From Amoeboradix gromovi (taxonomy: Eukaryota > Sanchytriomycota > Sanchytriomycetes > Sanchytriales > Sanchytriaceae), in contig JADGIF010000347.1 of NCBI GenBank assembly GCA_018985225.1, forward strand, positions 1 through 10,402: a stretch of DNA of 10,402 nt, given 5' to 3'. Shown here one piece after another: positions 1-5,035 of this stretch. The notes under the pieces are model-generated. The model worked only from the letters and a program-made list of their open reading frames with translations. It was not told the origin of the DNA and did not search any database. The stretch's first letter is position 1, and each line of letters begins with the position of its first letter. Position numbers and translations under genes: made by a program.

Positions 1-336
1 TTAATCCTAGTATATTAATTTTATCTAATCTCAACACGGACTCGACTCAATGAATACTCTGACTACTAGGGTAACTTGACTTGGCATGGTGTATTTAATA
101 AATATATTTATTTTAAAATGAACAAAATTTGCCAATCTACTTGTATCATTCAAAAGAATCCTTTTTATCTTCCGACTTCTCTTATCTTTGAGTAAATTGT
201 AGTAAGCCACAATCCATTTGTACAATCTTCTACAATAATGATTTTGAAATATAGATCTTCACCCTTGACTACCCAAATGCTACAAAAGCGGCGCCATATC
301 AGTATTTTGTTGACTAAATTAATATACTAGGATTAA
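1..336. repeat. Segment bounded by 21-bp terminal inverted repeats (MITE-like candidate)
   Basis: Bases 1-21 (core TTAATCCTAGTATATTAA) are the exact reverse complement of bases 316-336, enclosing about 294 bp of AT-rich DNA with no credible gene. The left arm begins at the window edge, so the repeat may extend further and no target-site duplication can be tested. A second similarity lies beside each arm in direct orientation: ACACGGACTCGACTCAAT near 35-52 resembles ACACGGATCGTGTCAAT at 341-357. A short hyphenated palindrome, ACACG-GAT-CGTGT, occupies 341-353. The arrangement is what a small non-autonomous DNA transposon would leave, but a single copy cannot prove mobility. The rest of the gene-free stretch, up to 465, shows nothing else I can name and serves as the upstream region of NTH1. 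Confidence 0.45.
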
Positions 337-465
337 TACCACACGGATCGTGTCAATTTAATCTCACTGACCTAGACTGGGTTGGGATCAATATAAAATT
401 ACATTTTAGTACAATCCAGAGTTTCACCTACTCGTTTTCCAACATGAATTGGTAAAATTTGTATA

Positions 466-1317
466 ATGTTAATTTCTAAGAGGGACTGCATACCGACTCT
501 GTTGGACAGCAGGTTTTTCATAACGCGGATGAACCAAAACAATGAAACTTGCGTTGAAGCAGGAATTAAAATTCATCGAAAGGAGCCGAACAATTGGATG
601 CAGACCTACAGAAGATTGAAGGAGTACAGAAAGAACCACCTGGCACCCGTGGACTCAATGGGGTGTGCTGAGCTTGGTGAGGGAACGGAGAAGATCAAGA
701 GATTCCAAACTCTGCTAGCGCTAATGCTATCGCCACAGACGCGAGATGAAATGACAGCCAGGGCGATGAGTCAAGTACGGGAGTACTGCAGAGCTGAGTT
801 CGATGAGGAGCTAGATCTGAGGGCAGTCAGGAACACGAAGCAGAGCGATCTGGAGGAATGCATCAAGTGTGTCGGCTTTTACAGAACCAAATCAAAAAAC
901 ATCAAGGCGATGGCAGAGATACTGCATGCAAGCGCAAGCCAAGATGTCCCAAACACTTACGAAGGACTAGTAGAGCTTCCAGGCGTCGGTCCCAAGATTG
1001 CATATTTGTGTCTGCAGTATGCATGGAATAGAATGGACGGAATAGGTGTGGATGTGCATGTTCACAGGATATCTAACCGGCTGAACTGGGTGAAATCGAA
1101 GAATCCGGAAGATACCCGCAAACAGCTGGAGCATTTTCTACCGCAGGAGCATTGGCAGGATGTTAACACTATATTGGTGGGATTCGGCCAGACTGTGTGC
1201 AATGCAAGAAGGCCGACATGTGGGGAATGTCCTGTCAGCGAGCTTTGTCCAAGCGCTAACTTGCAGAAAGTAGGTACCATTATAAAGTCGAAGAGACTGA
1301 GTAAGAAGATGCTCTAG
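466..1317 (+). CDS. NTH1: Endonuclease III-type DNA glycosylase/AP lyase (Nth1 family)
   Basis: Bifunctional base-excision-repair enzyme that removes oxidised pyrimidines and nicks at the abasic site, acting in the nucleus and often also in mitochondria. The 283-residue protein follows the eukaryotic NTH1/NTHL1 pattern throughout: an EPNNW segment near residue 40, a LMLSPQTRD segment near 90, then the helix-hairpin-helix LPGVGPK with the catalytic lysine at K177, and VDVHVHR with the catalytic aspartate at D196. The iron-sulfur loop has the canonical spacing C-x6-C-x2-C-x5-C at C245, C252, C255 and C261. The first in-frame ATG is at 466; a second at 529 (MNQNNE) would still keep the whole catalytic core. 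The first 40 residues are unconserved and moderately basic, so they could be a mitochondrial or nuclear targeting region (inference). Sampled stretches have about 50% GC, above most of the window. The gene is intact and intronless. Confidence 0.95.
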   Translation: MLISKRDCIPTLLDSRFFITRMNQNNETCVEAGIKIHRKEPNNWMQTYRRLKEYRKNHLAPVDSMGCAELGEGTEKIKRFQTLLALMLSPQTRDEMTARAMSQVREYCRAEFDEELDLRAVRNTKQSDLEECIKCVGFYRTKSKNIKAMAEILHASASQDVPNTYEGLVELPGVGPKIAYLCLQYAWNRMDGIGVDVHVHRISNRLNWVKSKNPEDTRKQLEHFLPQEHWQDVNTILVGFGQTVCNARRPTCGECPVSELCPSANLQKVGTIIKSKRLSKKML

Positions 1318-1339
1318 TAAAGGATTTATATGATACACT

Positions 1340-1345
1340 AATAAA
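1340..1345 (+). terminator. Poly(A) signal AATAAA of NTH1
   Basis: AATAAA lies 23 nt after the NTH1 stop codon. It is the only gene here whose canonical signal is clearly downstream of the stop and separate from it. Confidence 0.5.
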
Positions 1346-1406
1346 TTGGTTTCTAAATATGCGCCTCTACTACAAGGAAGTCAATCAGCACACGTCTGCT
1401 GTCCGC

Positions 1407-1464
1407 CCAATTACTTACAGATCGATTTGACGACCCCCCACTGATTGGATGCATATCCTATAAA
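1407..1464 (+). promoter_or_regulatory. Putative promoter: CCAAT boxes and TATAAA upstream of the coiled-coil gene
   Basis: CCAAT is at 1407-1411, its reverse ATTGG at 1444-1448, and TATAAA at 1459-1464, only 25 bases before the first ATG at 1489. If the TATA box is functional with usual spacing, transcription would begin at or near that ATG, giving an almost leaderless mRNA or making a later methionine (for example M27) the real start. This is motif reading only. Confidence 0.35.
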
Positions 1465-1488
1465 TGCCATAATGGCCCATAAGCTACA

Positions 1489-2214
1489 ATGATTCAGAAC
1501 CATCTAAGCAGGGATGCCTCAACCAGCACAGAGAGACCAGAAAATCCAGCAAACTTGGCAGCGAGAATGGAGAATGGGACACGAGTGATGAAGTCTACAG
1601 GCTGTATGCCCATGCCAAGAATTGAGCCCGATGCTGCTGAAAGCACTAGCTCCAAAGCAATCTATGCAACGGATACTGCTCAATCCGAGACCGCCAAGAG
1701 CGAGTTTATGATTGTTGACTTGATGGACCAGATGATGTTCTCCATACAGCAGATGGGAGCTCTGCTGCAGCCAGAAATGGAGCAGCAGTGCCTGTCCAGC
1801 CTTCTGGCCAAAGACATGCTTCTGGAGCTGGTGAGCAAAGAGCTGTTCGACCGTGAGCTGCAGATAAAGCTTTATGCCATGGAGGTGGATTACTACAAGG
1901 CCAAAGTCAGCTCAGAGATGGTAAAGCTTGAAAACAGAAAGCTTGATTTTAAGGATATTGAGATGCAGAACGAGATCTGTGCCAAAGACTTGCAGCACAA
2001 TGATCTGATCATCATGGAAACAGAGCAGCAACGACAAGTAGCGAAACTAGCACAGATACTGTACGATGACGAAGACGCAGTGGATGAATGCTTGGCCAAC
2101 TACAAAGATCTTTATGCATTTGTTGATGTACCTAATATGTTCATAAGAAACGCGAACATGGTTATCGGAAAGGATGCCAACGATGTGTATGATATGGTCC
2201 CAACGAATGAATAA
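1489..2214 (+). CDS. Unrecognised protein with long central helical/coiled-coil region
   Basis: I do not recognise this 241-residue protein. Residues 1-70 are polar and probably disordered, rich in Ser, Thr, Ala, Glu and Pro. From about residue 72 to 193 the chain looks continuously helical, with Met, Leu, Glu and Lys in heptad-like spacing and almost no Gly or Pro, consistent with a coiled coil. An acidic patch (DDEDAVDE) follows near 193-200, then a less regular tail ending VPTNE. There is no signal peptide or membrane segment. Adapter, cytoskeletal or kinetochore-type roles would fit the architecture, but no motif supports any one. It lies 171 bp downstream of NTH1 on the same strand with its own promoter-like motifs. 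The start is the first ATG; M27 and M34 are alternatives. The TAA stop lies inside AATAAA at 2210-2215. The first two-thirds is GC-rich (about 58% in one sampled 60-base row). Confidence 0.75.
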   Translation: MIQNHLSRDASTSTERPENPANLAARMENGTRVMKSTGCMPMPRIEPDAAESTSSKAIYATDTAQSETAKSEFMIVDLMDQMMFSIQQMGALLQPEMEQQCLSSLLAKDMLLELVSKELFDRELQIKLYAMEVDYYKAKVSSEMVKLENRKLDFKDIEMQNEICAKDLQHNDLIIMETEQQRQVAKLAQILYDDEDAVDECLANYKDLYAFVDVPNMFIRNANMVIGKDANDVYDMVPTNE

Positions 2215-2446
2215 ATTATATTTGCTCAACTATCATGTGGCTTCTCTTTAAATGTTGGTTGTTTAGATCTATTTCAAACAACAGTCGCTATTCAGCCGAG
2301 ATAAGATGTTATATACTCAAACTCAATGCTGGCATGAGTAGTTATTTTAAGATTTTTACCTCTTTTGTCCAATTCGAGTTACAGGCTTGTTTCGTATTTG
2401 TTTGTTCATAGCTATCATGTGACCAATTTATCTTGGCTTTTTGAAT

Positions 2447-3046
2447 ATGATACCGTCCACTCTTCAGGCCAAAAACATTTATTTTATGGATCTTCTTTCT
2501 ATTTTGAACCCAACTCACTCTGTAAATGCGGAAACTTGTGAAGTCTGTGGTAAACAATTTCAAAAGAAATGCACAAAACTGCGCCATATTAGAAATGTGC
2601 ACGCATTGCACTCTCCATGTGAATTCTGCCTTAAAGGTTTAAAGCTAAACAGCAGACCATATGCGTATAAAACACATTTATTGCGATGCAGTGTATTTCT
2701 AAGCAATTTTTCGCACCTTGAGTTAAGCCAAAAAATAGAAAAAGCCGAATACCACAGTATGAAATTAAGACAAAAACCTAAAAAAATCTTTAAGGAGGAG
2801 TTTAAGGTCCAAGAGCAAAGTCCTACCGAGGATAGAAAATTTCAATTTCCGCAAATTCGAAAGAAGCCTGATTTACAACAGTCAGTGTACAGTTATAGCC
2901 CAGTAAAGCAAAAATTTAGAATTAAAACACCAACTGATCACTACAGAGTATCTCAGATGAGAAGCATGCCAGCTTACTCTTTGAGTGTCCCAATTTTATG
3001 CAGGGATTTACTGGTAACGAATAGACATGTATATAATAATAAATAG
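2447..3046 (+). CDS. C2H2-type zinc-finger protein (small, basic)
   Basis: A 199-residue protein with an N-terminal zinc-finger pair followed by a long basic tail. Finger 1 is canonical: C31-x2-C34-x12-H47-x4-H52. Finger 2 is atypical: C58-x2-C61-x15-H77-x3-C81, a CCHC-like variant with a stretched loop. Residues 85-199 are rich in Lys, Gln, Arg, Ser and Pro and look disordered. C2H2 fingers usually bind DNA, RNA or protein, so a nucleic-acid-binding nuclear role is likely but the target is unknown. The frame is open a few codons further up, but the first ATG is at 2447; another at 2486 (MDLLSILNP) would also keep both fingers. It converges on ATP7 with 14 bp between stops. AATAAA at 3038-3043 directly precedes its TAG stop. 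The 232 bp upstream hold nothing I can identify. Confidence 0.8.
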   Translation: MIPSTLQAKNIYFMDLLSILNPTHSVNAETCEVCGKQFQKKCTKLRHIRNVHALHSPCEFCLKGLKLNSRPYAYKTHLLRCSVFLSNFSHLELSQKIEKAEYHSMKLRQKPKKIFKEEFKVQEQSPTEDRKFQFPQIRKKPDLQQSVYSYSPVKQKFRIKTPTDHYRVSQMRSMPAYSLSVPILCRDLLVTNRHVYNNK

Positions 3047-3062
3047 TTGTTAATTCTTTATT
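3038..3062. terminator. Overlapping bidirectional poly(A) signals between two convergent genes
   Basis: AATAAA on the plus strand at 3038-3043 directly precedes the zinc-finger stop at 3044-3046. TTTATT at 3057-3062 (AATAAA on the minus strand) overlaps the ATP7 stop at 3061-3063. If cleavage follows each signal at the usual 10-30 nt, each mRNA must end inside the other gene. Confidence 0.6.
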
Positions 3063-3540
3063 AAAAAATTCTTAATGATCCATATTTGGCATAGTATTCT
3101 TCGTTGTACCATTCCCCCTTATTTGCAAGCTCAACAACTTTTTCATCTATTTCTGGAAAAGCCTTTTCAACATCTTTTAAAGTTAATTGCTCAACAGGTA
3201 CTGCAGTTTTTATGTCCTGTAAACAAGTTTCAAATTTCTTCAAATTTCCACTCACAACTTTTTCAGTCTCGTTTGCACGGTTCATTGCTACTTTCTCATA
3301 GGCCTCAATATTCTTTAAAGCAATACTAGTATCAAAAGTCTTAGGCTTGAAAGAAGTGAAAGCTTTCTCAGCTTGTTTAACATGTTTTCCATACTCGCCA
3401 GATTTGGGAGCAAAGTCCAATTTTAGATTTAACTGCGATCGTAATTGGATCACTCTTTGTTTTACGGCTTGATGCTGCTTAAGAAACCCAAATAATTCTG
3501 TAGCTACCTGTGGCTTCAGTGCACTCGCAATCTTATCCAT
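3061..3540 (-). CDS. ATP7: Mitochondrial F1Fo ATP synthase subunit d
   Basis: Peripheral-stalk subunit of mitochondrial ATP synthase that helps hold the F1 head against the Fo rotor, on the matrix side of the inner membrane. The 159-residue chain is nearly all helix and follows the fungal Atp7 pattern from end to end: KIASALKPQV...LFGFLK near the N-terminus, NIEAYEKVAMNRANETEKVV in the middle (78-96), and the diagnostic block PVEQLTLKDVEKAFPEID...KGEW at 115-144, ending with the YGSL tail. It resembles yeast Atp7 more than animal subunit d. It is slightly shorter than the yeast protein (about 174 residues), lacking about the first 12 residues, including the usual Asp-Trp. The ATG at 3540 has A at -3 and is the first in frame. 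It starts divergently from phosphatidylserine synthase, and its stop overlaps a minus-strand AATAAA. Confidence 0.9.
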   Translation of the reverse strand: MDKIASALKPQVATELFGFLKQHQAVKQRVIQLRSQLNLKLDFAPKSGEYGKHVKQAEKAFTSFKPKTFDTSIALKNIEAYEKVAMNRANETEKVVSGNLKKFETCLQDIKTAVPVEQLTLKDVEKAFPEIDEKVVELANKGEWYNEEYYAKYGSLRIF

Positions 3541-3692
3541 TTCGAGATGACTTGTTTTATCCCCATCTTGTCAATTTTTTGAAAAGAGAGACCGATCCAA
3601 TATGAAGACGACTTGCCATGAGTAACTGAATATCTAGTTCAGTCCAAATTATTTATTTGATTGTATTATGTTTTGGTAAATTGTCTGCAACA
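3541..3692. promoter_or_regulatory. Divergent promoter region shared by ATP7 and phosphatidylserine synthase
   Basis: Only 152 bp separate the two start codons. The interval contains a CCAAT at 3597-3601 and an AT-rich stretch near 3646-3672, but no clear TATA box for ATP7. On the minus strand it holds a small ATG-initiated frame (3619 down to 3557, 20 codons plus TAA, beginning MASRLHIGS) that would be an upstream ORF in the ATP7 leader if transcription starts far enough back. Confidence 0.5.
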
Positions 3693-5016
3693 ATGTCAGA
3701 TCTCAAGGGCAGCGAACATCGTGAGTCTATTCGAAGGCTCTCTTTAGATGCAGAGGATGTTGACATTCAATTTCTCTATCGGCCCCATTCTCTTAGCGTA
3801 TTAATACTGGTACTTATAGCTCTTGGATGGCTGGCTTTTCATCCATTTGAGACTCTCGAGAATGTCAAATATGGACTTTTATCCAGTGCCTTGATTTTTA
3901 TAGTTTTCGGAATGGTTCAGTTTAAAAATGGTCCATTTATTCGCCCTCATCCTGTGGTTTGGAGGTGTGTCTTGGCGATTGCCATTATTTATTTGCAGTT
4001 GTTAATTTTCACCTTGAGTCAATCCAAAGATGATATTATGGTGCTTTTAAATGCATACGATCCCAAACTTGGTGTGCCTTTGGTAGAGCGTAGTTATGGA
4101 GATTCTTGTGACCTAAGCTTTGACAACATTTATCGTCAAATGGACATATTCGTAATTGCTCATGCTTTGGGATGGTTTTTTAAGGCTATATTGCTTCGAG
4201 ATTATTTTCTTTGCTGGGTTTTATCTATAAGCTTTGAATTATTAGAATACTCATTGGAACACCAATTGCCCAACTTTAAAGAATGTTGGTGGGATCATTG
4301 GATATTGGACGTCCTGCTATGCAACTACCTGGGAATTGTAATCGGAATGAAAGCTTGTCATTATTTTGAGCTGAAAGGCTATGAATGGCGAGGAATATCG
4401 AAAATTGAATCCATCAAAGGTAAACTATACCGGTCATTTCAGCAATTCACACCCCATTCTTGGACAAGGTTTGATTGGCATTTTACAGACTCGTTTCGCA
4501 ACTACATCGGATTGCTGCTAATCTCTGCAATTGTGTTGCTGACCGAGTTAAATGCATTTTATTTGAAGTTTGTCCTTCATATACCACCAGAACATTTTCT
4601 GAATACTCTTAGATTGCTGGTTATATATTTAATGGCGGTTCCAGCCGTTCGCGAAGCTTATCATTATTTAAATGAGCCAACGTAATAAACACTAATTTAG
4701 CTCAAGAATGGGTCCAAATGCATGGGTAATGATGGCATCTATAACTGCAGAACTACTGATTGTTATCAAGTTTGGAAGAGGAATGTTTCCACGACCATTC
4801 CCTGTCCATGTGGTTATTGGGTGGGCAATATTCATCTGTTTGCTGGTTGGATTTGCTATTTACAAATTCATTATACTTGCTGCAATGAACACTCCTGATA
4901 CAGATCAAGAAGAACTAATAAATGATCCAAGCACTGAATTTAATGACCAATATATTACTAAAAAGAAAAAGCAGTCCAGAGCTCTTCGAAAGAGAAAGGC
5001 ATCTTATAATAAATAA
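3693..5016 (+). CDS. PTDSS: Phosphatidylserine synthase, base-exchange type, with one 19-nt intron
   Basis: Integral ER-membrane enzyme that swaps the head group of phosphatidylcholine or phosphatidylethanolamine for L-serine. The coding sequence is read as 3693-4681 joined to 4701-5016, giving 434 residues, close to animal PSS1/PSS2 (about 470-490). The catalytic block is very conserved: H157, E182, E185, N194, E197, D201, D206 and N211, matching all eight residues I recall as essential in mammalian PSS1 (H172, E197, E200, N209, E212, D216, D221, N226), within LLRDY, EHQLPNF, ECWWDHWILD. About eight to ten hydrophobic segments are visible. Unspliced, the frame stops at 4683-4685. After splicing, AVPAVREAYHYLNEPT continues through SRMGPNAW into the family's conserved C-terminal membrane segment around IKFGRGMF. 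The tail is Lys/Arg-rich. The ATG at 3693 (MSDLKGSEH) is the first in frame. The stop is flanked by AATAAA at 5008-5013 and overlapped by another at 5012-5017. Confidence 0.92.
4682..4700 (+). other. Ultrashort 19-nt spliceosomal intron in the phosphatidylserine synthase gene
   Basis: The sequence GTAATAAACACTAATTTAG runs from GT to AG. Removing it joins ...CCA AC to C TCA AGA ATG, codon 330, phase 2, restoring one uninterrupted family-length protein. If retained, it gives an immediate in-frame TAA. It contains CTAAT like a yeast or fungal branch point, placed directly against the TTTAG acceptor. It matches the intron in the ZIP4-like gene at 15 of 19 positions. Confidence 0.87.
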
Positions 5017-5035
5017 ACTCATTCTTACAGATAAT

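Noticed and set aside
31-225. A 64-codon minus-strand frame inside the inverted-repeat segment
   Set aside because: Low-complexity basic and aromatic composition, no domain, and no promoter or poly(A) context; length is within chance for AT-rich DNA.
461-480. A 20-nt GT...AG stretch at the NTH1 start (GTATAATGTTAATTTCTAAG)
   Set aside because: The frame it would join upstream has no ATG before a TAG at 407-409, the ending differs from the shared TAATTTAG, and it contains the most likely NTH1 start codon.
3541-3619. An unannotated first exon of ATP7 joined through a tiny intron
   Set aside because: No 19-nt GT-AG segment connects the 20-codon upstream frame with the ATP7 frame; its TAA comes before any usable donor-acceptor pair.
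4682-4707. Phosphatidylserine synthase as two separate genes or a frameshifted pseudogene
   Set aside because: The second part is the family's own C-terminal membrane segment and begins mid-domain. A clean GT-AG 19-mer restores the frame and the same 19-mer pattern recurs in another gene.
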